Origin: Cohnella sp. SGD-V74
GTDB taxonomy: Bacteria > Bacillota > Bacilli > Paenibacillales > Paenibacillaceae
Length of the DNA stretch: 64,000 bases
Direction of reading: 5' to 3'
Assembly: GCF_003001675.1 (NCBI RefSeq)
Contig: NZ_PVYW01000014.1
Coordinates: 124,001 to 188,000, forward strand
Positions within the stretch are counted from its first letter, which is position 1, and the number at the start of each line of letters is the position of its first letter. This document shows positions 1-8,739 of this stretch, piece after piece. The translations under genes and the position numbers were made by a program. The notes beneath the pieces were generated by a model. That model was not told where the DNA came from, searched no databases, and worked only from the letters and a program-made list of their open reading frames with translations.

Positions 1-935
1 CGGTACAAATACTGCAAAGCGCCGACGTAGAAAATGACGAACGTCAATCCTTGAAAAACCTGCAAAGCGACAAGCCCGTAGGCGCTGCCGACCATCGAGC
101 TGAGCGCGAATCGCAGCGCGTACATGCCCGCCGCGGCCGTCATCCAGGCCGTTTCCTTGCCGGGCTTGATGATCCGGGAGACGAACGCGAACATCACCGT
201 CTCCACGATCGTCATGACGAACCACGACATTCCCGTCAGCCGCACGTCCCCGCCCAACTGTTCCACGTAGAGCCCGATGAACGTATCGTTCATCTTGTGC
301 GGCACCGCCACGATCAGCACGATCAGGAAAAACAGCAGCGTCTCCCGCTGGGAGAAAAATTGTCCCAGACGGCGAAAGGACGCGCGAGACGCCGAAGCCT
401 GCACGTCCGCCAGCCCGAACGCCTGGAGCAGCGCCGCGCAGCCGACGCCGAGGAAGATCCATGACAGGCTGCCCATTCCCCACGAGTTCAGCGCATACCC
501 TGCCGTCAACGAGACGCAGGCATAGCCAAGCGCTCCGAACATGCGGACCGAGCCGTAGCCGACCCGCTCCCGCGCCGACGTCTGGAAGTTCAGGCTCTCG
601 ACGAGCGGATCGGTCGGCAGGAAGAAGACGTTCATCAGCACGACCAGCAAGAGCAGGCTCCATACGCGATCCGCTTGGAACAGCAGCGTGCCGCACAGGA
701 TGGACACGAGCAGCAGAAGCAGCAGCAGCTTCTTGATCGTCTTCGTCCTGTCGCTGACCATTCCCCACAGCGGCTGGGAGACGATGCTGACGAAGCTGCC
801 CACGCCGAGCACGAACCCGATGTGCGTTCCCGATATGCCGACCTTCGCGGCATAGACGGGAAGGAACGACAGGAACAGCGCGAACATGGCGAAGTACAGA
901 AAGTTAAAAGCACGAAGCCTGTTGACGACCGACAC
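1..935 (-). CDS. MFS transporter, LacY/nucleoside-symporter-like (3' part outside window)
   Basis: An open minus-strand frame runs from a GTG at 935 off the window edge without a stop. The translation is a hydrophobic multi-helix protein: N-terminal NRLRAFNFLYFAMFALFLSF, then VGSFVSIVSQPLWGMVSDRTK, which matches the loop 2-3 signature region of major facilitator permeases, and near the edge FQGLTFVIFYVGALQYLY, typical of the LacY/NupG-like MFS branch. The GTG start is chosen because AAGGAG overlaps the stop codon region of the upstream oxidoreductase, leaving only three bases between stop and start; the two genes are therefore co-transcribed and probably translationally coupled. Substrate is unknown; a sugar or sugar derivative handled by the neighbouring oxidoreductase is a reasonable inference only. 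Confidence 0.85.
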   Translation of the reverse strand, partial: MSVVNRLRAFNFLYFAMFALFLSFLPVYAAKVGISGTHIGFVLGVGSFVSIVSQPLWGMVSDRTKTIKKLLLLLLLVSILCGTLLFQADRVWSLLLLVVLMNVFFLPTDPLVESLNFQTSARERVGYGSVRMFGALGYACVSLTAGYALNSWGMGSLSWIFLGVGCAALLQAFGLADVQASASRASFRRLGQFFSQRETLLFFLIVLIVAVPHKMNDTFIGLYVEQLGGDVRLTGMSWFVMTIVETVMFAFVSRIIKPGKETAWMTAAAGMYALRFALSSMVGSAYGLVALQVFQGLTFVIFYVGALQYLY

Positions 936-938
936 GCG

Positions 939-1925
939 TTACTCCTTGTCCGCCGGGTAGACGAGCCCCATTTGCCTGCGGGCTTCGTCCATCAGCTCCA
1001 TGACCTTGATCGAGTTGTCGTAAGAGTTCGCGTCGGACTCGAGCTTCCCGGCCGCGATCAGATCGGCGAATTCCCGCACCTCGTAGTACATCGCGTTGTC
1101 CTCCTGAGGCTGCGTCAGCTCCTCGACCGATCCGTCGCGATAACGGAGGTGCGCCGTGTCCGGACGGCTGATTTTATCGAATACGATCGTTCCGTTCTCT
1201 CCTTGGATCTCGGCGCTGTTGTAGGAGTCGACGATCTTCGAGTAGTGCACGACCGCGTCCATCCCCTCGTAGCCGAGCAGCAGGCTGCCCGCCCCGTCCG
1301 CGCCGGATGCCAGCTTGAAGGCGCTCGCCTGTATCCGCTCCGGCGCTCCGAACAGCACGACGAGCGGGTAGATGCAATAGACGCCGAGGTCCATGAGCGC
1401 GCCGTTCGACAATGCCGGATTAAACGCGTTCGGCAGCTCTCCCCGCTTGTACAGATCGTAGCGCGACGAATATTGGCAGTAGCTGCCGGAATAGCGGCGC
1501 ACCGTCCCGATCTTATGCAGATTGTCCCGCACCGCCCGGAACGTCGGCGTGAACGTCGACTTCATCGCCTCCATCAGCAGCACGCCGCTTGCTTTGGCCG
1601 CCTCGACCACTCGGCGCACCTCGCGCGCGTTGGAGGCGAGCGGCTTCTCGCACAGCACGTGCTTGCCTTGGCTCATGCACACAATCGCTTGATCGGCATG
1701 GGCGGCATTCGGGCTCGCGATATAGACGGCGTCGAACTCGTCTGACAACGCGAACCGCTCCAGATCCGTATAGACGTGCGGAATGCCGTGCTTGTCCGCG
1801 AACGCGCGGCCCTTGTCCTCCGTTCGGGAGAATACCGCCGTCAGCGCGATATCGTCGTTCCTCTTCGCCGCGTCGATGAAGTCGTCCGTAATCCAGTTCG
1901 TTCCGATAATGCCGAATCTAAGCAT
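939..1925 (-). CDS. Gfo/Idh/MocA-family oxidoreductase
   Basis: NAD(P)-dependent dehydrogenase-like protein of 328 residues. The N-terminus FGIIGTNWI is a Rossmann nucleotide-binding turn, and EKPLA at about residues 93-97 is the family signature whose Lys lies in the active site; the C-terminal half is the usual alpha/beta substrate domain. Family members oxidise or epimerise sugars and inositols; this substrate cannot be read from sequence. I place the start at ATG 1925, preceded by AAGGGA at good spacing, rather than at the in-frame TTG at 1934 whose bases lie in the ribosome-binding spacer. It lies 20 bases after the DUF72 gene and 3 bases before the MFS gene, so the three form one operon. 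Confidence 0.9.
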   Translation of the reverse strand: MLRFGIIGTNWITDDFIDAAKRNDDIALTAVFSRTEDKGRAFADKHGIPHVYTDLERFALSDEFDAVYIASPNAAHADQAIVCMSQGKHVLCEKPLASNAREVRRVVEAAKASGVLLMEAMKSTFTPTFRAVRDNLHKIGTVRRYSGSYCQYSSRYDLYKRGELPNAFNPALSNGALMDLGVYCIYPLVVLFGAPERIQASAFKLASGADGAGSLLLGYEGMDAVVHYSKIVDSYNSAEIQGENGTIVFDKISRPDTAHLRYRDGSVEELTQPQEDNAMYYEVREFADLIAAGKLESDANSYDNSIKVMELMDEARRQMGLVYPADKE

Positions 1926-1945
1926 GTTCGCCAATCCCTTCGTCT

Positions 1946-2809
1946 CTATAAGTTGAACAAATCAAGTTGCTCCGGCTCGCGAACGACCGGAAGCTCGTAT
2001 ACGGGCTGTCCCAGCATGCGCATCAGCTGCTTGGCGTTGCCCGCCGCATGCCCGCCCGAATTGTTGTTGAAAATGACGCCCACCGTCCGGCTTTGCTCCG
2101 CCAGGCGCCGAACGATCGCGGTCCACTCGTCCAATTCGCTCTCATTGTAATCGTACAGGTAGCGGACTTCCCGCCAATTGGCGTTGCCGCTCTGGTTCCA
2201 GCCCCCGACGTTCCGGCCGTGCAGGCGGACGAGCGTGTAATCCGGGCTGGTCGCCACCGGAACGATCGGGATCGAGCCGACGCCGGCCTGCGGTTCGTCG
2301 CAGACGCTGTGAATCCAGCCCTCGTCACGCATGAACGCAAGCGTCCTCTCCCTCATCTCCGGCACGAACCAGCTCTGATGCCTGAACTCGAGCGCGCACG
2401 GAAAACCTTCCATCCTCTTCTTCGTCTCGCGCAGCAAGCGAACGTTCTCTTTCATGCAATCGAACCAGGGAGGATATTGGAACAGCGCCGCCGTCAGCTT
2501 GCCAGCTTCCCGAAGCGGAGTCAAGCTGTCCCGCAGCGCGCCGTACATGTCGTTGTCGTTCTCGTAATAGGGCTTGCCTCGCAGATGGCCTGTCATGCCC
2601 TGGTAGGCTTTGACGACGAAGCCGAAGCCCTCCGGCGTCTCCTCGGCGTAGCGCGCCATCCTGTCCGGAGGCTGCACCGCGTAGAAGGCGCTGTCCATCT
2701 CCACGATGGCGAAATGCCTGGCATACCCTTTAAGCTTGTCCTTCGCCGGCGTCCCCGGGGGGTACAGCGGGTCGTGGTCTCCCCACCCGGTCAATCCTAT
2801 GACAATCAC
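1946..2809 (-). CDS. DUF72 (YecE/YunF-like) TIM-barrel protein
   Basis: A 287-residue protein of the DUF72 family, a TIM-barrel fold of unknown activity. It starts with the characteristic IVIGLTGWGDHDPLYP and carries CALEFRHQSWF and VRLHGRN, family-typical segments. An upstream ATG at 2851 exists, but the GTG at 2809 has AAGGAGG eight bases before it and gives exactly the N-terminus seen in family members, so I use GTG. First gene of a minus-strand operon with an oxidoreductase and an MFS permease, divergent from the AAA ATPase gene. The biochemical role of the family is not established. Confidence 0.88.
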   Translation of the reverse strand: MIVIGLTGWGDHDPLYPPGTPAKDKLKGYARHFAIVEMDSAFYAVQPPDRMARYAEETPEGFGFVVKAYQGMTGHLRGKPYYENDNDMYGALRDSLTPLREAGKLTAALFQYPPWFDCMKENVRLLRETKKRMEGFPCALEFRHQSWFVPEMRERTLAFMRDEGWIHSVCDEPQAGVGSIPIVPVATSPDYTLVRLHGRNVGGWNQSGNANWREVRYLYDYNESELDEWTAIVRRLAEQSRTVGVIFNNNSGGHAAGNAKQLMRMLGQPVYELPVVREPEQLDLFNL

Positions 2810-2998
2810 GGCGGCGTCCTCCTTCCCGTCGATCGCGCTCCGATTCGACATCCTACAACGAGTCTATCGGTTTCGCTTCCTTTCATCAAGCGCCCGCCTG
2901 GAATGCTGCGAGACGTTCATTCCGAACCTGCGTTTCCTGATACATTATACAAAAGGATTTTTGTCCCATTTTGACGAATAGGTGTAAAATGCATTCTA

Positions 2999-3970
2999 TT
3001 GATGGGAGCGATCACCATTTTCGACGACGAGAAAAAGAACAAAGAACGTCCCAAACTCAAGGTTATCCATTTCGACAAAGACAAGCAATCGCTCGTGGAG
3101 ACGGAGCAGCCCGTCACGACGTTCGCAGACGTCGGCGGTTTGGAGGAAGTGAAGCAGACGATACGCATGAACTTCATTCTTCCCCTTCAGCAGCCCGAGA
3201 TGTTCCAGGCGTTCGGCATGCAAGCCGGCGGAAGCCTGCTACTCTACGGTCCGCCCGGCTGCGGCAAAACGTTCCTCGCCCGGGCGGTCGCCGGGGAGAT
3301 CAAAGCGAACTTCATCCATCTCGAATTGCAGGCGATTCTATCGATGTATATCGGAGAGAGCGAGCACAACCTGCACGATCTGTTCGAGAAGGCGCGCGCG
3401 GAGAAGCCTTGCGTGCTGTTTATCGACGAGTTGGACGCGCTGGGGGGCAGCCGCCACCAGATGCGCCAGCATCATGAACGCATGCTCGTTAACCAACTGC
3501 TGATCGAGCTCGACGGATTGCACTCCTTTAATCAAGAGGTATTTGTCATCGGGGCAACGAATACGCCCTGGTACTTGGACACGGCCCTGCGGCGGCCCGG
3601 ACGGTTCAACCAATTGGCTTTCGTCGCCCCTCCCGGCGCAGCGGAACGGGAAACGATCCTCCGGCTGAAAACGTCGGGAAAACCGCAGCAGGAGCTCGAC
3701 TTCCGCAAGCTTTCGTCGCAGACGAACCTTTTCTCGGGGGCGGACTTGAACCGGCTCGTGGACGAGGCAACGCAATCGGCTCTTCGGAGATCGCTGCAAT
3801 CCGGCAGCATCCAACCGATCACGAACGACGATCTCTCGCAAAGCTTGAAACAAAGAAAGCCTTCCACGCTGGAGTGGTTTCAAACGGCCAAAAACTACGC
3901 CACCTTCAGCGACTCGAACAAAGACTATCAAGTCGTGCTGGATTATATGAAAGAGCATAGGCTGCGTTGA
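2999..3970 (+). CDS. AAA ATPase (FtsH/spastin-like ATPase module, no protease domain)
   Basis: A 323-residue single AAA+ module. Walker A GPPGCGKT is at about 84-91, Walker B VLFIDELDAL at about 139-148 with the catalytic Glu, followed by sensor-1 region FVIGATNTPW and the Arg-finger segment LRRPGRF; a C-terminal helical lid follows. The TFADVGGLEEVK box before Walker A is typical of classic AAA proteins such as Cdc48, FtsH and spastin. There is no membrane segment and no M41 zinc-protease HExxH, so it is a stand-alone remodelling or unfolding ATPase. Start could be TTG 2999 or ATG 3002; neither has a strong ribosome binding site. It overlaps functionally with the TPR gene 13 bases downstream: the AAA protein may use the TPR protein as membrane adaptor (inference). 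Confidence 0.88.
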   Translation: MMGAITIFDDEKKNKERPKLKVIHFDKDKQSLVETEQPVTTFADVGGLEEVKQTIRMNFILPLQQPEMFQAFGMQAGGSLLLYGPPGCGKTFLARAVAGEIKANFIHLELQAILSMYIGESEHNLHDLFEKARAEKPCVLFIDELDALGGSRHQMRQHHERMLVNQLLIELDGLHSFNQEVFVIGATNTPWYLDTALRRPGRFNQLAFVAPPGAAERETILRLKTSGKPQQELDFRKLSSQTNLFSGADLNRLVDEATQSALRRSLQSGSIQPITNDDLSQSLKQRKPSTLEWFQTAKNYATFSDSNKDYQVVLDYMKEHRLR

Positions 3971-3983
3971 GGAGGAATCGCCG

Positions 3984-4862
3984 GTGGAACACCTTCAAGT
4001 CCGCCATCCGTATTTGCATAAAATCTTGCAGTTACTCTCTTGGGAGCGGTATAAGGACGCCCTGAGCGAAGCGGAGGAATGGATCCGGCAGGATCCGGAC
4101 GATGCCGAGGCGCTTGCTTGGCTGGCCTACGTATACCGATTTCTCGACATGGACAAGGCGCTCCATTGGAGCGGAGAGGCGCTTGCGCGGGATCCCGAAT
4201 TGGAGCTGGCGTGGAAAACCCGGCTGTTCGTCTATTACGAGCGAGAAAATTGGGAGCCGTTCAAGCGAACCGCCGAGGAGATGCTGCGGTTATTTCCGGA
4301 AGATGGCTATATCTATCGTTTAAAGGCCCAATACCTGCTGATGTCGAAAAACGTAACTGAAGCCAGGGACCTGCTTCTGCAAGCCGTCGCTTTGGACCAT
4401 TCCGCCGAGAGCTACGCGGTTTATTCGTACGCGGCCGCGCTGTCCGGAGAGTACAACGCATCCATGGAAGCGGAGAGAACCGCGTTGAGAGAAGAGCCGG
4501 AGAACGTGCAAGTGCTGCTCTACACCGGCTGGGCGGCCGATCAGAGAAGCGACTATAAGCAGGCGCTGGAGCGAATGAGCGCCGCGGTTCGCCTGGATCC
4601 CGACAACCAGCAAACGCGCGACGAATATTTGGAGACGCTGCAGAAATCGTACTGGTTTTACCGGATCCTGCTGCTCCCGAACTTCCTCAAGAGAATGAAG
4701 CCCTGGCAAATTCTTCTCCTCTGGGTCGCCTGCTGGCTGCTGTTCCGCCCGCTTCTCGTCGTCTTCATCGTGCTGTATATCGCGTCGTACTGGGTCAGCA
4801 AATGGCTCGTGCACGTAAAGGTCTTCGGCTTTCGGCGAGCCCCGCGGGGCGGGAAGGACTGA
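3984..4862 (+). CDS. TPR-repeat protein with C-terminal membrane segments
   Basis: A 292-residue protein. Residues about 15-225 form tandem tetratricopeptide-like helices (for example DALSEAEEWIRQDPDDAEALAW and QALERMSAAVRLDPDNQQTRD patterns), a protein-interaction scaffold. Residues about 230-280 are strongly hydrophobic (LLLWVACWLLFRPLLVVFIV and onward) and predict one or two membrane helices with the TPR region cytoplasmic. The GTG start at 3984 has GAGGAGG ten bases before it, overlapping the end of the AAA gene, so the pair is one transcript. It has no enzymatic motif. An adaptor that recruits the AAA ATPase to the membrane is the simplest reading, but is inference. Confidence 0.8.
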   Translation: MEHLQVRHPYLHKILQLLSWERYKDALSEAEEWIRQDPDDAEALAWLAYVYRFLDMDKALHWSGEALARDPELELAWKTRLFVYYERENWEPFKRTAEEMLRLFPEDGYIYRLKAQYLLMSKNVTEARDLLLQAVALDHSAESYAVYSYAAALSGEYNASMEAERTALREEPENVQVLLYTGWAADQRSDYKQALERMSAAVRLDPDNQQTRDEYLETLQKSYWFYRILLLPNFLKRMKPWQILLLWVACWLLFRPLLVVFIVLYIASYWVSKWLVHVKVFGFRRAPRGGKD

Positions 4863-4877
4863 GTTCCGGCCGGAACT
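4862..4877. repeat. 16-bp perfect palindrome at a gene end
   Basis: AGTTCCGGCCGGAACT begins at the last base of the TPR gene's stop codon. It has no loop and no T-run, so it is more likely a weak hairpin or protein site than a terminator. Confidence 0.4.
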
Positions 4878-5044
4878 TATTGGTAAGAACCTATTCCGTC
4901 CCGAACGGCATCTTCCGTTCGAAAGTATGTTACAATCCCAAGACGGGTGCAACTTTACGGCTTGTTCTGCGTTCATAATTCGACAAACTATTCTGAAGTC
5001 TGCGGATATCGATAGACAACAAGAGAGGTGCAAGAAAAAGAGAG

Positions 5045-5485
5045 ATGAGAGATTTGGGAGTGGAGACAAACCAGACCGTACCTGCCGACACTTACAGAGA
5101 GAGATCGTCCAGGCGCAGGCGCAAGGGCGCCGCGTTCTTCTTCGTCCTATTGTGGCTGGCCCTGATCGCCGGGGGCGTCTACGGAACGAAATGGTATTCC
5201 GACCGGATTCAGCAGCAGGTGTCCGCGAATCTGGAACGGCAGACCGCCGCGCAGATCGCGGCGATGCAGCAAGATTACGAGAGTCGGATCGCAGAGCTGA
5301 AAACCGATTTTCAGGAGCAAATGGCGCAGTTGGACGGCCAGGTGCAGACGTTAAATGAACTGCTCACCTTCGCCAAGGACAACGCCGATACGAAAACCGA
5401 CAACAGCAACAAGCTGTACACGCAGCTCGCGGAAGTGAAAAAGCAGCTTAACGAGCTGAAAAAGAGTTTGGACGTGCTGAAATGA
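5045..5485 (+). CDS. Hypothetical single-pass membrane protein with long coiled coil
   Basis: A 146-residue protein I do not recognise by name. A basic patch SSRRRRKG precedes one membrane helix at about 29-48 (AAFFFVLLWLALIAGGVYGT), and the rest, about 52-146, is heptad-rich and charged (repeated Q, E, K, L; ending in KKQLNELKKSLDVLK), predicting an extracytoplasmic coiled coil. Its stop codon overlaps the start of the following glycosidase gene (ATGA), so the two are translationally coupled and probably work together at the cell surface. Start ATG 5045 has GAGAGGTG somewhat far upstream; GTG 5060 is an alternative. Confidence 0.7.
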   Translation: MRDLGVETNQTVPADTYRERSSRRRRKGAAFFFVLLWLALIAGGVYGTKWYSDRIQQQVSANLERQTAAQIAAMQQDYESRIAELKTDFQEQMAQLDGQVQTLNELLTFAKDNADTKTDNSNKLYTQLAEVKKQLNELKKSLDVLK

Positions 5486-6558
5486 GCAGCGCCTCCATCC
5501 GATCGATGAACCGGACGCTGCTCCTGGCGACCGCTCCTTTTCTCGGTCTGCTGGCCTGGCTGCTCGTCTCCAACGTCGAGCTTGCGCTGTCCGACTCGGC
5601 TTACCCGGCGCATGAAGCGCAATCGTCCGATCTGAGCGCGAACACCGCCCCGGTAATGGACGGCTTGAGTCAGGCCGAGCTTCTGGCCCAAGGCACCGGC
5701 CAATCGATCAAGAAGCAGATCGCGCTGTACAACAAGACGAACGCCGACATGAACCAGATTGCCGAAGTCGCCTCCAAGCAAGCCGCGCGGCCTTACCAAA
5801 TCTACGACAAGCGCATTACGAGCAAGCTTGGCAAGCCGGCCTCCACGATGAATTCGGACAAGCTGACGGCGCAATTGTTCCCCTTGAACACCCAGCACTT
5901 CAACGGCTACGCGCTGAAAATCAAGCTGAAGAAGGAAGACGCCATGAAGCTCGTGCTCGGCAAGGACGTTCAAGGCGGGGCGGAAACGACGCTCGAGGCG
6001 GTCAAACGGTACAAAGCCGCCATCGGGATCAACGGCGGCGGCTTCGCGGACGGCGGCGGCAAGCGGTATCCGCTTGGAACGACGATCGTCGACGGCGAAT
6101 ACGTAGGCGGGTTCCAGCCGACGTACAAGGACCTGTTCTTCGTCGGCATGAACGAGAGCAACAAGCTGATCGGCGGCAAATTCTCGAACAAGTCGCAGCT
6201 CGACGCGAAGAGCCCGAAGTTCGGCGCTTCTTTCGTGCCGATTCTGCTGCAGAACGGGCGGTCCGCGGAAATTCCGGCCAAGTGGCAGACAAGCCCGAAA
6301 CGGGCCCCGCGCACGGTCATCGCCAATTACAAGGACGACCAGCTGCTGTTCCTCGTCGTCGACGGCTACAACGAGAAAGGCAGCTCGGGCGCAACGCTGG
6401 CGGAGATGCAAATTTTGCTGAAGCGCTTCGGGGCGATTAACGGCTACAACCTCGACGGCGGCGGCTCGACGTCTCTCGTCTGGAACGGGCGCGTCATCAA
6501 CAATCCGTCCGACGGCCAGCTTCGCAAGCTTCCTACAAACTTCTTATTTTTTGCCTGA
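5482..6558 (+). CDS. Phosphodiester glycosidase family protein (NAGPA domain), secreted or membrane-anchored
   Basis: A 358-residue protein. Residues about 10-30 (TLLLATAPFLGLLAWLLVS) form a signal or anchor helix. The C-terminal domain (about 145-358) has the NAGPA family pattern: AAIGINGGGFADGGG, then FVVDGYNEKG-like segment and the closing NGYNLDGGGSTSLVWNG, the block that contains the conserved DGGGS motif. The family is named after the mammalian GlcNAc-1-phosphodiester uncovering enzyme; bacterial members act on phosphodiester-linked sugars of wall or exopolysaccharide. It shares a four-base overlap with the coiled-coil membrane gene. Transcription of this run probably ends in the palindromic element that begins 13 bases past its stop. 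Confidence 0.85.
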   Translation: MSSASIRSMNRTLLLATAPFLGLLAWLLVSNVELALSDSAYPAHEAQSSDLSANTAPVMDGLSQAELLAQGTGQSIKKQIALYNKTNADMNQIAEVASKQAARPYQIYDKRITSKLGKPASTMNSDKLTAQLFPLNTQHFNGYALKIKLKKEDAMKLVLGKDVQGGAETTLEAVKRYKAAIGINGGGFADGGGKRYPLGTTIVDGEYVGGFQPTYKDLFFVGMNESNKLIGGKFSNKSQLDAKSPKFGASFVPILLQNGRSAEIPAKWQTSPKRAPRTVIANYKDDQLLFLVVDGYNEKGSSGATLAEMQILLKRFGAINGYNLDGGGSTSLVWNGRVINNPSDGQLRKLPTNFLFFA

Positions 6559-6571
6559 CCGGCGCAAAAGT

Positions 6572-6853
6572 GGGGCTGTCTCATAAGTAAACTGAGGCGT
6601 ACAGAACGATTATCGATGGATGGATGTTCATGGGCATCTATCTCCCTCCGATGCAAGATACCCCACAAAGTGACGTTAAGCTTCGAAGCTTATTCCGATT
6701 ACTTTGCGGGGGCCCCAAAAGCGTGATCCTGAAATGGGAACGGTAAACCCGTTAAGAGGTGATTTCAGGACCGTATGAGGCAGTCTCCGGGAGATAGATG
6801 CCCACCTTCTTTTCATCGACAATCTTGTACGCCCTTACTTATGAGACAGCCCC
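6572..6853. mobile_element. Palindromic MITE-like element, copy A (282 bp)
   Basis: Bounded by perfect 19-base inverted ends, GGGGCTGTCTCATAAGTAA and its complement, with the similarity of the two halves extending about 80 bases inward (GGGCATCTATCTCC is also present in both arms). It has no open frame. An inner inverted pair TCCTGAAAT/ATTTCAGGA surrounds the centre. Compared with copy B it carries about 66 extra bases, themselves an inverted repeat (CCCCaCAAAGT ... ACTTTGcGGGG with AAGCTTCGAAGCTT at the centre). It lies between convergent genes, 13 bases from one stop and 19 from the other, and could act as a two-way terminator. No target duplication is evident. Confidence 0.75.
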
Positions 6854-6872
6854 TTCCGGCAGCCGGCCTGCC

Positions 6873-7715
6873 TTACTTGATTGCGCCGGCCGTCAGGCCC
6901 GAGACGATCTGCCGCTGGAAAAACATGTACATGAGCAGCACGGGGGCCATGGAGATCAGCAAGCCCGCGAACAGCGGCCCCCATTCCGTGCGGTACTGCA
7001 TCTCGGCCTGCATGATCGCGATGCCGACCGGCAGCGTATATTGGGTTGGATCATTGATGAACACCGTTCCCATAATATACTCGTTCCAGTTATTCAGCGC
7101 GTTCACGATCGTCACCGTCACGAGGCCGGACTTGGCCATCGGCAGCATGATCTGGAAGAAAGTCCGGAAGTAACCCGCCCCGTCTATGTATGCAGCCTCC
7201 TCCAATTCCTTGGGCAGCGACTTGAAGAAGCCGCCCAGAACGAAAACCCCGAAAGGAATCGCCCATGCGGTATAGACAATCGCCAGTCCGCCCAGCTTGT
7301 TGATCAATCCGAAATCGTCCAATAAGAAGAAGAGCGGGATCAATCCCAAAATGAGCGGAATCATCATCGCGGACAAGTACGCGACGTACAGCAGGCGGCT
7401 TCCGCGAAATTCGAACCGGGAGAAGACGTAGGCGGTCGAAGCCGACAGAACGATCGCCGCGATCGAGCTGACGACGGTAACGAGCACCGAGTTCATGAAG
7501 TAACTCCCGAAGTTGTACGTCTGCCAAACGTAGGTGAAATGCTTCCACAACAGCGGCGTCTCCGGGAGCGCCCACGGCTTGTTCGTCAGAAATTGCGGAT
7601 TGTCCTTCAACGCGCTCAGGAACGTCCAGAGCAGCGGATACAGCACGGCGGCGGCCCATACGGACAGAATCAGGAAGGCAACCGCCTTAAGCGCTCTGGA
7701 AGGTTGATTCAGCAT
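6873..7715 (-). CDS. Carbohydrate ABC transporter permease (MalG type)
   Basis: A 280-residue inner-membrane subunit with six predicted helices of the MalG/UgpE class. The cytoplasmic coupling loop EEAAYIDGAGYFRTFFQIMLPM matches the EAA motif that contacts the ATPase. The start ATG 7715 has AAGGAGG at ideal spacing. It follows the MalF-type permease by 15 bases and ends next to the palindromic element copy A. No ATPase gene is present nearby, as is usual in Bacillales, where a shared MsmX-type ATPase serves many sugar importers. Together with 7731-8624 and 8740-10119 it makes a complete importer apart from that ATPase. Confidence 0.93.
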   Translation of the reverse strand: MLNQPSRALKAVAFLILSVWAAAVLYPLLWTFLSALKDNPQFLTNKPWALPETPLLWKHFTYVWQTYNFGSYFMNSVLVTVVSSIAAIVLSASTAYVFSRFEFRGSRLLYVAYLSAMMIPLILGLIPLFFLLDDFGLINKLGGLAIVYTAWAIPFGVFVLGGFFKSLPKELEEAAYIDGAGYFRTFFQIMLPMAKSGLVTVTIVNALNNWNEYIMGTVFINDPTQYTLPVGIAIMQAEMQYRTEWGPLFAGLLISMAPVLLMYMFFQRQIVSGLTAGAIK

Positions 7716-7730
7716 GGGGATGCCTCCTTA

Positions 7731-8624
7731 TTATGAGTATTCGACCGTATCCCGCCGCAGCAGGCGCTGCAGGACAAGCGTCGTGAGCAAGGACACGATC
7801 AGGATGACTACCCCGAGCGCGGCGGCGTATCCCATATGGAATTGCCGGAAGCCCATCTGGTACAAATACGAGCCGAGCACCTGCGTCGAATTGTCGGGTC
7901 CCCCTTCCGTCATGAGCAGCACCATCACGAACGACCCGTTCAGCGTCGTCATGACGATGTGAAGGACGCTCACTTTGACCTGTTCCCAGACGAGAGGAAG
8001 GGTAATCGTCCAAAATTGGCGTCCTTGCTTGGCCCCGTCGATCTCCGCGGCTTCGTACAACGAGGCGGGAATGCCCATGATCGCCGCGACCAGCAGCAGG
8101 AAATAAAACCCGATTCCCGCCCAGATCGAAGGCCACAGAATCGACCACAGCGCAGTCCCCTCTTCTCCCAGCCAAGGACGGTTCACCGGCTCGGCCGCGA
8201 ACAGCGACAGGAACGAATTGAGAAAGCCGATGCTCGGGTTGTAGACGAATCTCCACAGCACGCCGATTACCACGATGGAGATGATGTTCGGAATAAAGAA
8301 GGCGATGCGAAAAAAGGAAGCTCCCCGAATGCGCAATCGGGTAACCGCTACCGCGAAGAAGGTGGCCAGCAGGACGATGCCGATCGTTTTGCCGAGCACG
8401 AGGAAGTAATCGTTGCCGATCGCCTTCCACACGATGGGATCGCGGACGATCTCCTTGAAATTGTCCAAGCCGACGTAAGTCATATGCTCCGAGCTCCCGG
8501 ACCAATCGAACAGGGAAATATGGGCTCCCTTGGCGACCGGGTACAGCACGAACACGCTGAAAAACAAAAAAGTAGGAACGAGAAACGCCGCGATGAACAG
8601 CTTTCTCTGCAATTGACGGGACAT
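7731..8624 (-). CDS. Carbohydrate ABC transporter permease (MalF type)
   Basis: A 297-residue inner-membrane subunit with six predicted helices of the MalF/UgpA class; EAA loop EAAEIDGAKQGRQFWTITLPL near the centre. I place the start at ATG 8624, which has AAGGAG at good spacing, instead of 16 codons upstream where there is no ribosome binding site. It lies between the lipoprotein gene (8740-10119) and the MalG-type permease, the standard gene order of a CUT1 sugar importer. The roughly 115 bases between it and the lipoprotein gene contain short inverted repeats that might lower expression of the permeases relative to the binding protein, a common arrangement. Confidence 0.93.
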   Translation of the reverse strand: MSRQLQRKLFIAAFLVPTFLFFSVFVLYPVAKGAHISLFDWSGSSEHMTYVGLDNFKEIVRDPIVWKAIGNDYFLVLGKTIGIVLLATFFAVAVTRLRIRGASFFRIAFFIPNIISIVVIGVLWRFVYNPSIGFLNSFLSLFAAEPVNRPWLGEEGTALWSILWPSIWAGIGFYFLLLVAAIMGIPASLYEAAEIDGAKQGRQFWTITLPLVWEQVKVSVLHIVMTTLNGSFVMVLLMTEGGPDNSTQVLGSYLYQMGFRQFHMGYAAALGVVILIVSLLTTLVLQRLLRRDTVEYS

Positions 8625-8739
8625 CGGCTTATTCTCCTTTCCGGTACGCTGCGGAAGACCGAACGCCAACAAGCGCGACCGTCCTGCGATCGGCTTATTG
8701 GCGGTTGATCTTCCTTCGGCTTCTTTCAGCCGGACGGCT

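Noticed and set aside
2999..3970. FtsH protease
   Set aside because: It has the AAA module but neither membrane helices nor the HExxH protease domain.
4862..4877. Rho-independent terminator
   Set aside because: The palindrome has no loop and no T-run.
6572..6853. Complete insertion sequence
   Set aside because: There are inverted ends but no transposase frame and no clear target duplication, so I call it MITE-like.
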